Shown here piece by piece: positions 19,801-28,475 of a stretch of DNA of 57,058 nucleotides. The notes beneath the pieces are model-generated. The model searched no databases, was not told the DNA's origin, and was given only the letters and a program-made list of their open reading frames with translations. Within the stretch, counting starts at the first letter, position 1. Each line of letters opens with the position of its first letter. The position numbers and the translations under genes were made by a program. The stretch spans positions 1 to 57,058 of the forward strand of contig CAYVVT010000020.1 of the NCBI GenBank assembly GCA_964454335.1, read 5' to 3'. The stretch is from CAYVVT01 sp964454335. Lineage in GTDB: Bacteria; Fidelibacterota; UBA8477; JABMPR01.

Positions 19801-22800
19801 GGCCCCTGTTACTCTACATCACCTGGTCATCGAGAGCTGCTCTGCAGACCAGGGGGGCGGGATCTACATCGATGGTGCAGCCGCCTATCTGCATCATATC
19901 ATTGTCCGTGATAATAACACGAATGGTGCGAATCCTGATGGAGGTGGCATCTACTTGAACAGTTCCGCCGCTGTCCTGGAGAACATGCTCATCGTCAACA
20001 ACCATGCGAATCGCAATGGTGGCGGTGTCATGGCCATGAACTCCACAGCAACCTTGAGTCATGTGACCATCGCCGAAAACTGGGCTGACCAGGATGGGGA
20101 TGGTCTGCGCTCCCAGGGGAATCCCGCTATCACGGTGCAGAATTCCATAATCTGGGATAACAGCGATGAAGGCGACAATATCTCCACCTATTCCTCCAAT
20201 CCCACCTGGTACTACAGTGCCGTGCCAGAGGATTTCACGGGTACAGGTGTCATCAATGCCCCGCCCATCTTCAACGATGCCGGGAATGGTGATTTTACTC
20301 TGAAGGAGTTCTCGCCCTGTATTGGGGTGGCCGATACGGCTGTGACGACTGCGGATGATCTGGACGGTAATGCGCGGCCATCATCAGGAGGTGATTTTCC
20401 TGACATGGGTTGTTATGAGCATGAGCGGTTGACGCGTTTCGATCTCTTTACCGAGATCAGTGCCGGATTTGCTTCGGTGAGCAACAGCCTCATGGCCTGG
20501 GGTGACATCGATAACGACGGTGACTTGGATGTCGCCATCGCTGGTGATACAAATCCAACTGAGACCAATATCTACCGGAATAACGGAGACAGCACCTTCA
20601 CCAACATCAATGCAGGAATTGCCGGAATGTCAGATGGCGCTGCCCTGGAGTGGGGCGATATGGATGGTGACGGTGACCTTGACCTGGTTTTGGTGGGTGC
20701 TCCTGGCTCATACGTTTATTTCAACGTAGATGGTCAGATCTTTTCTGAGATCGTCCAGCATAACGTCCTGCCTGACGGTCTCACCCATGGTGATTCCGAC
20801 CTGGGTGACTTCGATCTGGACGGTGACCTGGACCTGCTCCTCTGTGGTGGACAAACCCAGGGTGATTATCGTCTCCAGGTTTATGAGAATGATGGCATGG
20901 GGAACCTGAATTACCGAGAGGTCGGAATACCTAACCAATTTGGACAGGGTTCTGCTGAATGGGGTGACTTCGACATCGACGGTGACCTGGACATCCTGGC
21001 TACAGGGAATGATGGCGCTGGTCCTCGCAGCATGATCTACCGAAACGAAAACGGGGACTGGTTCAACACGGTTTCTGCTGGACTACCGAATCTCCAATAT
21101 GGTCGTGCCCGTTGGGGTGACTATGATAATGACGGTTATCCGGACCTGGTGGTTTGTGGAGATAACGATGTGGGCGATCCTATGACTGAGGTCATGCGGA
21201 ACCAGGGCAATGGCAATTTTAACTATATGGGCTCGAATCTGCCTGGGGCCGGCAACGGCGCACGTTCTGATGTTGCCTGGGGTGATCTCGACAATGATGG
21301 CAACCTGGATATTCTCCTTATCGGTGACGGGCCTGATGGTATGTCAGTCTCCGCTCTACATCTTAATAACGGAGACAATCGCTACACGGATATCAGTGCA
21401 GGGATTGTATCACCCTATAATGGTGACGCTGAATGGGGTGATGTAGATGGTGATGGCGACCTGGACATCTTGGTCACTGGTGGTGTCGAGGCTAAGATCT
21501 ACCTGAATAACTCGGACAGTAACAATGCTGTTCCGGATACTCCTGAATTCCTGAATATGGTTCTCGCTGGCAATGAAGGCTCCTTCAGCTGGAGTGCCGC
21601 CGAAGATGACCGGACACCACAAATGGGATTAAGTTATAATCTCTATATCAGGAACATAGACAGCCTGAGCTACCTCATGCCCGCTATGGCGGACCTGAAC
21701 ACGGGTTACCGCAGGGTGGTTGATCGGGGGAACGTGGAACAGAATCTGGAATGGACCGTGCGGAATATCCCAGACGGACTGTATGCCTGGTCTGTTCAGG
21801 CCATCGATCATGTTTTTGCAGGTTCTCCCTTCGCTCCGGAGGACACCTTCTTCGTATCGGTGCCGCCGGCCATGCCCAGCAATCTTCACGCAGAGATAGG
21901 GAATTCAAGTATCCGCCTGAGTTGGCAACCACTACCTGAGCCGGATATCGTGAGATATCGGATCTATCGGGACACATCTTCACCTGCTGAAACACTGGTT
22001 GACAGTACAGTAGACGGATTTCCGCCAGACACCTTCTTTGTGGATACCGATCTCGCGAACGGACAGATCTATTTCTACCGGGTCACGGCTGTGGATGCCA
22101 TTGGAAATGAGAGTGAATTCTCCTCCGAACTGTCGGCCATTCCAAACCCGGTCATGTGGAGCGTAGATCATATGGGATTCGGGGATTTCCTCACCATCCA
22201 GGAAGGGATCAATATGAGTCTGGACGGGGACACGGTGTTAGTGTATCCCGGCTCCTACCAGGAGAATATCGATTTCCTCGGTCTGGATATTACCGTCGCT
22301 TCTGAATTCTTCATGACGGATGATACCAGCTTCATCCATCAGACCATCATCAATGGTGGAGGGACAGGGTCCGTTGTGAAATTCGTCAATGGCGAGACCG
22401 CCGGTGCACGTCTTACCGGCTTTACCATCGAGAATGGGAGCGGTGTATCCACCACGGACGGCGTCGGGGGTGGGATCACCTGTACTGGCAGTAGTCCAAG
22501 GCTGGATCATCTCCGCATCAGGCAAAATACATCCGATAGCTGGGGTGGCGGGATCTACCTCTACCAGTCTTCTGCAGAGATCCACAATTGTGGGCTGTTC
22601 AACAACAATGCTGCCACCGGCGGTTATGCCATCAGGATGAACAACACCATGGGCGATACAGTTGAGCTCTTCGATCTCCAGGTAGGCGATAATCAATCCA
22701 ACCAGTCGGAACCCCATGGAGGGGCCCTTTCTCTTGAAGATGGGACTTATGAGCTATGGAATATCACAGTGGGGGGCAGTAATAAGTACGGTGTATACCT

Positions 22801-25800
22801 GAGCTTGGCTGATGTGAGTATGGAAAATATCCTGGTGCATGGCAATGGGATCCAGAGTTTCAATATCAATCATAGTACTGTCGACCTGAATCACCTGACC
22901 TGCGCCAATAATGGCATGGGGATCACCCTTTCAGATGATAGCCATGTGGATATCCACAACTCCATTCTCAGCAACCCCGGTGGTGATGAGATCCAGATCC
23001 TTACCTCAGGCGATCCTTGCTCGGTGAATATCGATCATTCCGCTGTTGATGGCGGGGACGAGAGTGTCATAGATCCTGATAATGAGCTTACTTGGGGAGC
23101 AGGCAATTACTATGGCAACCCCATATTCATGGATCAGGGATTTGGAGACTTCATGCTGGGTGAGTTCTCACCCTGTATTGGTTCTGCCGATCCAGCAACA
23201 GCATCTGACCAGGACCTGATGCATGAACCTAGACCACAACCCGTGGGCTCTACACCGGATATGGGGGCCCTGGAACATGCGCAACCCAGTCAGCGGCCCT
23301 GGGCCACTACTCCCCGTGATGGGACTGGGGATGATATCACCTGGTGGAACCAGAGCGACCGCTTTTACGCAAATTGGTCACCATTCTTTGATGATGGTCA
23401 GGTGAATTACACGGTAGCCCTGGGACAGCAGATCCCCGATGATATCCTGGGGTGGACGCCGGCCGGAACCGATACTACGGGATTGTTCTTCGCCACCATG
23501 GCGGAAGCCGATACCTACAGGGTATCCCTCATGGGTACCGACATCCACGGTCAAGTCTCGGATACCACGCTCTCAGATGGCTTCATCATCGATCTCACCA
23601 TGCCGGAGATCAGTAGTGTTCTGGACGGAAATGAAGCGGAGGACCTGGATTACCAGGTGGATACCGAGGCGCTTGCGGCCCAGTGGATTGGGTCGGATGG
23701 CCTCAGCGGTGTGGAGTTCTATGAGCTGGGGATCGGCACGTCGCATGACGATCCGAATATCCATCCTTTTGAAATTCATGACGCTGATGTGAGCGATTGG
23801 ACCATTCAGGGATTGTCACTGGTTGAATCCACCACCTATTTCGCCCTCATGCGGGTGACGGATAGTGCCGGGAACACCAATGGGATCTTCTGGAGTGATG
23901 GGATTACCATCGATCTCTCACCACCAGTCGGTATGGCTATCATCGATGGTCTTACTGAAGATGTCACCTTTACTGCCAGCACGACTCAGTATTCTGCCAG
24001 TTGGGATCGTTTCACAGACGCTCTGAGTGGTGTGGTGGAATACCAGCATGCTGTGGGAACCTCTCCTGGTGCCACGGATGTACTGGATTGGACAACCACG
24101 GGTGTGGATACCTTTGTGACCATCTCAGATATGACCGGTATCACGGACGGACAGATCTATTACCAGTCCGTTCGAGCAATCGATCTGGTGGGTCATGTTT
24201 CAGATGTCATTATCTCGGATGGAATTACCTTCGATTACACGGCTCCGGTTTCCGGGACGGTGGCAGAAGGGGATACCGCTGATTCTGATTGGTGGCATTC
24301 AGACACTACCTTGAGTTTCTCGTGGACCGGTTTTTCGGATGTCACCAGTGGTATAGAATATTATGAGTATGCTATCGGACTGTCGGTTGGGAGTAACAAC
24401 TACGTCGGCTGGACCAATGTAGGTTTGGATACCTCTGCAATCCATTCAGGATTATCCATGACGCATGGGGCCACCTATTATGTTTCCGTTAGGGCGACAG
24501 ACGCAGTTGGACATACCTCCACACTGGGGCTGGGAGACGGTATTACCATCGACACCTTCAACCCAACGGTGGGAAACCCTGTAGACAGTCTTGGGCTGCA
24601 TGATGTGAGCTATCAGGGTCAGGCAGACAGCCTGATGATCAGCTGGACGGGGAGTGATACCCGGGAGATCGACTATTACCAGGTCTCTTTTGGTACGACA
24701 GCAGGTGGGACGGACGTTGTGGACTGGATCAATGTAGGTTCAGCCACAGAGCACACCCACCAGGGACTGTCCCTGATCCATGCACAGATCTACTATGCCA
24801 ATGTTCAGGCCTATGACTTAGCTGGGAACACGTCCTCAGTAGCCTCTTCAGATGGTGTCATCGTGGATATTACACCTCCTGCTACGGCCATTGTCAATGA
24901 TGGACACAGTGATGACCTGGCATTCACTGCTTCCCTGGATGAACTCAGTGCGAATTGGGGTGATTTCGATGATAGTCTCAGCGGACTCTGGTACTATGAG
25001 TATCAGATCGGAACCCAAGCCCTGCTGGGTGATGTCGTAGGGTGGACATCTGCAGGAACAGATAACTCTGTAACACATGGAGCACTGAGCCTGGAGCATG
25101 GAGGACAGTACTTCTTTGACCTCCGTGCTACGGATCATATGGGACACGCCTCGCTGGCGAGCAGTTCAGATGGAATCGTTGCTGATCATGTTGGCCCACA
25201 GGGGACAACGGCCATTGATGGTCTGCTTGTGGATCATGACTTCCAGTCGGCTCTTGATACGGTGCGGGGGAGTTGGGAGCTCTTCGTGGATGGGCATTCC
25301 GGTCTGGACCATTATGAGTGGCAGCTCTGGGACGTCACGGGTTCTGAACCCAGTATCCCATGGACCTCCAATGCAACAGATACCAGTATCACATCATTCG
25401 GGATCACACTGGTGGACAGTCACAGCTATGAATTTCAGGTTCGTGCTCTTGACGCTGTCGCCAACATTGGCAATATTGTTGTAAGTGACGGATTTCTGGC
25501 TGATGCCAGTGCTCCCAGTGCACCGGATGAGCTCGTTGGCTGGTTCAGCCAGGACCGCATCTTTCTGGAATGGGCTGCTCCACCAGAGGCTGATATCGAG
25601 TATTATTCAGTGTATGCGGGTGAGACAAGTATCCCGGAGGATGTAATTCTCACCAGCAATACGGTAGAATCGGAGGCATTCACCAGCGGCTTCTCCAACG
25701 GTACACGATATTATCTAAGTGTTACCGCCACGGATTCCACTGGAAATGAGAGTCTCCAATCCTCAGAGGTGAGCGGCATACCGCAGGTGGCGGTGGTCAC

Positions 25801-26947
25801 CGCAATAATGCCGGATACAAGTTATATCCTGTATCCAGGCACCGACGAACTGCGGGTGAAATTCTCACAACCCATCGCAGACATGGGTGAGATCATGGCA
25901 ACATCGACACTCATCGACTTCGAGGTACCCCTTAACCTGGTCTCAAGCATTTCAGATACGTCTATTGTCATCAGTTTGCTTGATTCTCTGCCGTCACATG
26001 ATGTTATCAGTGTGACCTTTGCCGGTGTTCTCGACTGGAATGATGTGGTGAAGCCTGAATTTACATTGGACTTCAACACATACACTCTGGCCGATTATGA
26101 CAGCAACAGCGTCATCGACGCGGCAGACCTGGCAGTATTCGTTGCTGCCTGGAGTGCAGGCACCATGAGCCGGGAATTGGGACCGGTGGTGGGGATAGCC
26201 CCCAATTTTATTCGAAGCTCAGACGGTATCTTCAATCTGGAGGATATCATGGCCTTCACACGGATGTGGAACTGGTCACGTACTGAGCTTCCAGTGCTTG
26301 CTCGGCCAAGCTATGCCATGAAAGGGGCCCGTACGGAGGTCTATCAGGATGAACATGCCCTGGTCTTCGAAGTTTCTCCGGGGACACGTGTCCTGGAATA
26401 TGAACTGACATATAGTGCCAGTGAATTGGAACTGGGACAGCTTACGATCGAGAATGAGATTGCGATGATCCTCAGACATGAGGTCGATGAGGGCCGGACA
26501 CTTTTCAATATTGGATTCCTAGATGAGCATGAGGTAACTGCGCTGCGTATTTCACTTGAAACGGAGGGCCGAGACGATATTCCCATCGAGTACAGCTACC
26601 GGATGCTGGATATTGAAGGTGGGGAACTTGGACGTGGATTCGTTCAGAGTACCATTGTCCCGATCCCTTACGAATACGCCCTGCATCACAACTATCCGAA
26701 TCCCTTCAATCCGCAGACCACCATCGAGTATGACCTGCCGGAGCAGAGTCCCCTGAGCTTAGAGGTATACGACGTCAGGGGCCGTCTTGTCAGGACTCTC
26801 CTTGACACGGAGCAAAGTGCTGGATATTACGAAATCGTATGGCAGGGTCGGGATGATGCAGGTAGACAACTGGGTTCAGGTGTATATTTCTATCGGCTTG
26901 TAACGCCTTCCTATCAGAAAAGCTACAAGCTGCTGCTGTTGAAATAG
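13826..26947 (+). CDS. giant multidomain T9SS-secreted surface protein (4373 residues)
   Basis: In order by residue: signal peptide (1-18); LamG/concanavalin-like domain (about 20-215); FISUMP domain (about 225-434, with GDQVWMAENL and GWRVPTDEDW). Four parallel beta-helix modules follow, starting near 441, 921, 1403 and 1886, the first three each ending in a fibronectin III domain. Then come VCBS/FG-GAP repeats rich in WGDxDxDGDLD (about 2205-2566), an FN3-like pair, a fifth beta-helix (about 2777-3150) and seven Ig-like repeats (about 3160-3894). The C-terminal part is an FN3, a Big_5-like domain, a dockerin-like segment (about 4088-4150), a cohesin-like segment, and a T9SS type A sorting domain from YPNPFNPQTTIEY to the end. 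It is probably a cell-surface adhesin or polysaccharide-binding protein. No catalytic domain is evident. ATG 13826 follows AGGAGGGGG. Confidence 0.9.
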   Translation: MYSRMIILLLTAIGLFAADDPIAYYSFSGNANDESGNGLNGTVTGAVLVADRFGSANSAYQFDGSNDKIAIAHNSTLNPGKITVAAWMKWSSYGSGTPTLVSKNGDPNVYGWYLALDASSNKLKSFVSTNGSNTHNLTATTVLDLNTWYFTVLTYDGADQKLYLNAELDGTDTSPVGDLYTGNQDSLYIGFGYLLENFNGDLDDVRIYDRALSETEIDSLYHLNGWKALTDHDGNEYNTVTIGDQVWMAENLKVTHYRNGDPISKIMDNSSWENTDEGAYCNFNNNDANADTYGSLYNWHAANDRRELAPEGWRVPTDEDWKDLEIHMGMTQTHADYEGTWRGSDQGGQLKETGLEHWASPNTGASDMWNFTALPTGARLESGSFVSQYTETRYWTNRRSQSAWHRNLSNDEDRIYRGTSDHNNGFSIRLIKNNTPIVHNVKTDGSGDFTSIQAAIDYAEQGDTILIHSGTYNERINFNGKDYILGSLFLTTGDTAYTSQTILDGAASGSVITLENGENWYSRISGLTIRNGYTSSTNTSESGAGLRLVNSSPRLDHLYIISNNCESGGSGIYTQGGSPVIEDCIISGNDGGSSAAYFSGGDGNVPVEINDCLVESNGSNGIRAAFADIEISRSRLTANTASGFSIQDGSGQLENCLVDNNEAYALYVTSGSGKGELSVINSTVVDNNINLGYTQAGINLNSGASATLTNCIFRNPVDAEIYHGGGDACTTSVNYSLIDGGQSGFGYQSTEGVLDWNAGNIDVDPVFIDEANEDYHLGDSSPCIGAGTTTNAPDHDLENNTRPDPGGSDPDMGAFENSRSAPLPPEAPTNLSVQEGNTKLVLNWDPSTTESASAYYIYRSTSSGFTPTQPDDTLATVTDTFLVDTGVINGTTYYYRVSAAVGDIEGDLTTQTSGTPNPLRWTVKTDGSGDHTNIQAAIDDAADGDTVLVHPGTYYENMSFNGKDIIVASRYLTTADTSYLSQTIIDGQSSQSVVVFNSNETSAARLTGFTLRNGWSGSTPDLIGGGVCVRNSSPSLDHLYFLSNDAQDRGAGIGLDESSSIISDCVFSHNFGNSSSAVELTGSNSDVTIEDCIIQENQTNAGGRNIHVHSGTLTLTRCQIVDNEGRGLNMEQGATATVTNCLFANNKQHAFYVGNSTSELTLVNCTVVGHGYEQDVAEAVFVFQNATVSVKNSIFYNDDVSHEFFLDGATTGNTLNIEYTNIHQGQAGIQQNNNILNWNAGNFNADPLFVDMVNDDYSLGDYSPCIGTATATGAPSDDLTGAARPDPGGSTPDLGAYESSRSAPLAPEAPTNLAIHPKNNELILNWEASTSPSVVMYFIYRSTTQGFTPTQPADTLASIDTTEFMDNDVSNGTTYYYRVSAADVLENESTLSAEISGIPSRQNWTVDHDGSEDFTTIQAAVDAADDLDTVLVHPGTYTENVDFSGKDLVLGSLYLVTADTSYQSQTIIDGGGDVGRCVMFENFETSAARLTGFTLKNGWSPFGDIHSSGGGIRIGNSSPRLDHLYLVSNTAQTGGAGINISSGSPSITHCSFSDNEASSQSFTLCISGDDGSPIVIEDCELFSNTTEYAIRVENAEVQIRRTRISDNDNAGIYFGNTTDILLENSLIDNNASVGIRGNGGGTLDMRHVTVVDNNHMNNAPTGGIEQSNNADVTVINCIISNDHGSEIDYGGGFGMETTVSYTCLPGGEGNTQTNNGTLTWGDGNLDVEPLFTDDQNDDYTLSDYSPCIGTGTTTNSPDHDLLGNARPSPGGSNPDMGAYESSRSAPLPPEAPTNLALQVGNGSISANWDRSATPSVMNYYVYRSETQGFSPIQPADTLFSVPDTFFVDEGVGNDTTYYYLISAVDILGQESTFSAEISGTPTPQLWTVKHDGTGDYNQHEIQWAIDDAIVGDTIIIYPGYYNQRFNYNGKDLVIGSLYLTTGDTSYIRTTEIDGTNSGPVVTFENGETAAAELAGLTLYNGSGQGGGGVRCLAPVTLHHLVIESCSADQGGGIYIDGAAAYLHHIIVRDNNTNGANPDGGGIYLNSSAAVLENMLIVNNHANRNGGGVMAMNSTATLSHVTIAENWADQDGDGLRSQGNPAITVQNSIIWDNSDEGDNISTYSSNPTWYYSAVPEDFTGTGVINAPPIFNDAGNGDFTLKEFSPCIGVADTAVTTADDLDGNARPSSGGDFPDMGCYEHERLTRFDLFTEISAGFASVSNSLMAWGDIDNDGDLDVAIAGDTNPTETNIYRNNGDSTFTNINAGIAGMSDGAALEWGDMDGDGDLDLVLVGAPGSYVYFNVDGQIFSEIVQHNVLPDGLTHGDSDLGDFDLDGDLDLLLCGGQTQGDYRLQVYENDGMGNLNYREVGIPNQFGQGSAEWGDFDIDGDLDILATGNDGAGPRSMIYRNENGDWFNTVSAGLPNLQYGRARWGDYDNDGYPDLVVCGDNDVGDPMTEVMRNQGNGNFNYMGSNLPGAGNGARSDVAWGDLDNDGNLDILLIGDGPDGMSVSALHLNNGDNRYTDISAGIVSPYNGDAEWGDVDGDGDLDILVTGGVEAKIYLNNSDSNNAVPDTPEFLNMVLAGNEGSFSWSAAEDDRTPQMGLSYNLYIRNIDSLSYLMPAMADLNTGYRRVVDRGNVEQNLEWTVRNIPDGLYAWSVQAIDHVFAGSPFAPEDTFFVSVPPAMPSNLHAEIGNSSIRLSWQPLPEPDIVRYRIYRDTSSPAETLVDSTVDGFPPDTFFVDTDLANGQIYFYRVTAVDAIGNESEFSSELSAIPNPVMWSVDHMGFGDFLTIQEGINMSLDGDTVLVYPGSYQENIDFLGLDITVASEFFMTDDTSFIHQTIINGGGTGSVVKFVNGETAGARLTGFTIENGSGVSTTDGVGGGITCTGSSPRLDHLRIRQNTSDSWGGGIYLYQSSAEIHNCGLFNNNAATGGYAIRMNNTMGDTVELFDLQVGDNQSNQSEPHGGALSLEDGTYELWNITVGGSNKYGVYLSLADVSMENILVHGNGIQSFNINHSTVDLNHLTCANNGMGITLSDDSHVDIHNSILSNPGGDEIQILTSGDPCSVNIDHSAVDGGDESVIDPDNELTWGAGNYYGNPIFMDQGFGDFMLGEFSPCIGSADPATASDQDLMHEPRPQPVGSTPDMGALEHAQPSQRPWATTPRDGTGDDITWWNQSDRFYANWSPFFDDGQVNYTVALGQQIPDDILGWTPAGTDTTGLFFATMAEADTYRVSLMGTDIHGQVSDTTLSDGFIIDLTMPEISSVLDGNEAEDLDYQVDTEALAAQWIGSDGLSGVEFYELGIGTSHDDPNIHPFEIHDADVSDWTIQGLSLVESTTYFALMRVTDSAGNTNGIFWSDGITIDLSPPVGMAIIDGLTEDVTFTASTTQYSASWDRFTDALSGVVEYQHAVGTSPGATDVLDWTTTGVDTFVTISDMTGITDGQIYYQSVRAIDLVGHVSDVIISDGITFDYTAPVSGTVAEGDTADSDWWHSDTTLSFSWTGFSDVTSGIEYYEYAIGLSVGSNNYVGWTNVGLDTSAIHSGLSMTHGATYYVSVRATDAVGHTSTLGLGDGITIDTFNPTVGNPVDSLGLHDVSYQGQADSLMISWTGSDTREIDYYQVSFGTTAGGTDVVDWINVGSATEHTHQGLSLIHAQIYYANVQAYDLAGNTSSVASSDGVIVDITPPATAIVNDGHSDDLAFTASLDELSANWGDFDDSLSGLWYYEYQIGTQALLGDVVGWTSAGTDNSVTHGALSLEHGGQYFFDLRATDHMGHASLASSSDGIVADHVGPQGTTAIDGLLVDHDFQSALDTVRGSWELFVDGHSGLDHYEWQLWDVTGSEPSIPWTSNATDTSITSFGITLVDSHSYEFQVRALDAVANIGNIVVSDGFLADASAPSAPDELVGWFSQDRIFLEWAAPPEADIEYYSVYAGETSIPEDVILTSNTVESEAFTSGFSNGTRYYLSVTATDSTGNESLQSSEVSGIPQVAVVTAIMPDTSYILYPGTDELRVKFSQPIADMGEIMATSTLIDFEVPLNLVSSISDTSIVISLLDSLPSHDVISVTFAGVLDWNDVVKPEFTLDFNTYTLADYDSNSVIDAADLAVFVAAWSAGTMSRELGPVVGIAPNFIRSSDGIFNLEDIMAFTRMWNWSRTELPVLARPSYAMKGARTEVYQDEHALVFEVSPGTRVLEYELTYSASELELGQLTIENEIAMILRHEVDEGRTLFNIGFLDEHEVTALRISLETEGRDDIPIEYSYRMLDIEGGELGRGFVQSTIVPIPYEYALHHNYPNPFNPQTTIEYDLPEQSPLSLEVYDVRGRLVRTLLDTEQSAGYYEIVWQGRDDAGRQLGSGVYFYRLVTPSYQKSYKLLLLK
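15145..20430 (+). repeat. four tandem beta-helix modules with a period near 1445 bases
   Basis: Within the giant gene, modules begin at about 15145, 16585, 18032 and 19481, so the spacing is 1440-1449 bases. Each opens with a motif like VKTDGSGDFTSIQAAID, continues with GDTxLxxPGTYxENxxFxGKD and an LTxADTSYxSQTIIDG strand, and closes with SPCIGTGTxTxAPxxDL and DPGGSxPDMGAYE. The first three are followed by an FN3 domain with TYYYRVSA. A fifth module (22154-23285) stands apart after the VCBS block. Protein-level similarity is high but the DNA has diverged, so these are old duplications. Confidence 0.85.
23305..25505 (+). repeat. seven Ig-like repeats of roughly 105 residues
   Basis: Repeats recur about every 310-320 bases. 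Each has a core of the form W-x-x-F-x-D-x-x-S-G-[hydrophobic]-x-Y-Y-x-Y-x-[hydrophobic]-G-T, followed by WTxxGxDT, a THGxxYYxxVRAxDxxGH strand and a DGIxID linker. The second, fifth and seventh copies are the most divergent. They look like a stalk of beta-sandwich domains between the last beta-helix and the C-terminal region. Confidence 0.75.
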
Positions 26948-27047
26948 AGCACGTTGATCGATCAATGAGTGATCGTTAGCTGTCGTTTGGTTCGTTTAAT
27001 CCGACGGTTGAGGATCCGTATATACAGCGTCTTGAAAGGACCATAAC

Positions 27048-28442
27048 ATGGCATCAGCTAAGCGTAGTATGTGCATTACACTAGTTTGTATTATCACAAA
27101 CCTCCTGCTGTTTTCCTGCGCGGGACCGCCACCCCTGTGGGTGACGGAAGTGCCCCGTGATGCGGCCCATTATCTGGGTATTGGCATAGTGGATAAAGGT
27201 GACCTGAACGAAGAAGAATACCGCCAGCTGGCCAGGAATCTGGCCCTGACCGAGATCGCCAGTCAGTTGAAGGTGGAGATCCAGTCAAGCATCAAGGTGG
27301 AACAGCATGAATCGGATCTTGGTATATCCGAACAGGTGGACTTCATTTCAAGTATACGGACAAACGAGGTGCTATCCGGTGTCGAGACCATCGAGATCTG
27401 GGAGAACCGGGAGCGCTTTGCCATCTACATGAGGCTTTCGAAAGCACAGTTCGAGGAACAGCAGCGCAGGCTGTACAGCTTGCGGGTGCAGGAGAGTGAA
27501 GCCTTCCTCAAACTGGCTGATGAGGAGTTGGAGCACCCCGACAAGGTCTTGGGCTATTTACTCAATGTCGTCAATCAATTGGGAGGCGTACAGGACCTCA
27601 TCCTGAAATACAATGAATCCGGCGTCAGGGAGATCCTGCCCAACACTGACGCCCGTATCAGCAAGTGGTTTGCCGATCTGCGCATCACACCAAACCAGAC
27701 GGAAGTGGAATGGATCATTCCTCGCGGACTTCGACAACCACTCGAGGTCAGGGTCACCCAGGAATCAGGGGGGTCCGTGATCCCTGTGGCCCATTTCCCC
27801 ATGCTTGTCTCTGCCGATGGAGAGAGATTCAAACTTCAAGCAGATGAGAATGGTGTGGCACGTATGTTCTCCTCCCAACTGGAGAATATGGAGGAAGGTG
27901 CCCTGATCTCATTCAAACTGGATGTCGTTTCCCTCATCGCAGATGAACGATCTGTGGCACCAAGGGTACTTGGCATGCAGGTTCCCGAGATCACTCTGCC
28001 CTTCACCATCAAGGGTCCCCGGATACAGTTAAATACAAGCGAACATGCATTGGGTAATCCCTTGGATCATAGCTATATAAGTAATCCACTTAAGAAAATG
28101 CTTCAAGATGAACTGAAAGCAGAGTTTGTTGCAATAGAGGAGTCGCCGGACTTCATCGTGAATGTGAATGTGAATACGCGCAAGGCCGGACCACCCGCTG
28201 AGGTCTATGGCAGTACGGTGTACAAATGCTTTGCTGACCTGGAGGTGAAGGTAGTGGATGCAGACAGTGGAGAGGAATTCTCCACCCACGCCATCAAGGA
28301 TGTGAGTGGGGCTGGTTTCGCCGGGTATGAAGCAGCCAGCCAGGATGCGCTCGATGATCTGGTGGAGAAGTTTGAGGCTGAGCTGTCCGCTGAACTGTTG
28401 GCCATCTTCACGCAGGTTGAGGATGGTTCATCCGACCAGTAG
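27048..28442 (+). CDS. LPP20-like lipoprotein
   Basis: A 464-residue lipoprotein: lipobox FSCAG near residue 24, directly followed by PPPLWVTEVP and a LPP20/LPP20-like domain (about 30-140; AHYLGIG, LALTEIASQLKVEI and ERFAIYMRLSKAQF are typical). The middle and C-terminal parts contain a beta-rich region and an alpha/beta segment (about 320-455) with NVNVNTRKAG, resembling other envelope proteins with a second such fold. Function is unknown; family members are outer-membrane lipoproteins. The ATG follows GAAAGGA at 27034-27040. It begins a three-gene set with the metallophosphatase-fold protein and the TlpA thioredoxin, all exported. Confidence 0.78.
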   Translation: MASAKRSMCITLVCIITNLLLFSCAGPPPLWVTEVPRDAAHYLGIGIVDKGDLNEEEYRQLARNLALTEIASQLKVEIQSSIKVEQHESDLGISEQVDFISSIRTNEVLSGVETIEIWENRERFAIYMRLSKAQFEEQQRRLYSLRVQESEAFLKLADEELEHPDKVLGYLLNVVNQLGGVQDLILKYNESGVREILPNTDARISKWFADLRITPNQTEVEWIIPRGLRQPLEVRVTQESGGSVIPVAHFPMLVSADGERFKLQADENGVARMFSSQLENMEEGALISFKLDVVSLIADERSVAPRVLGMQVPEITLPFTIKGPRIQLNTSEHALGNPLDHSYISNPLKKMLQDELKAEFVAIEESPDFIVNVNVNTRKAGPPAEVYGSTVYKCFADLEVKVVDADSGEEFSTHAIKDVSGAGFAGYEAASQDALDDLVEKFEAELSAELLAIFTQVEDGSSDQ

Positions 28443-28475
28443 ACCACCGCGGGTGTCAGGCAGGGAAGAGAAACT

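Noticed and set aside
26954..26965. Perfect 12-base palindrome TTGATCGATCAA after the giant gene
   Set aside because: Too short and too close to the stop codon to support a regulatory claim; the spacing between half-sites is not that of FNR sites.
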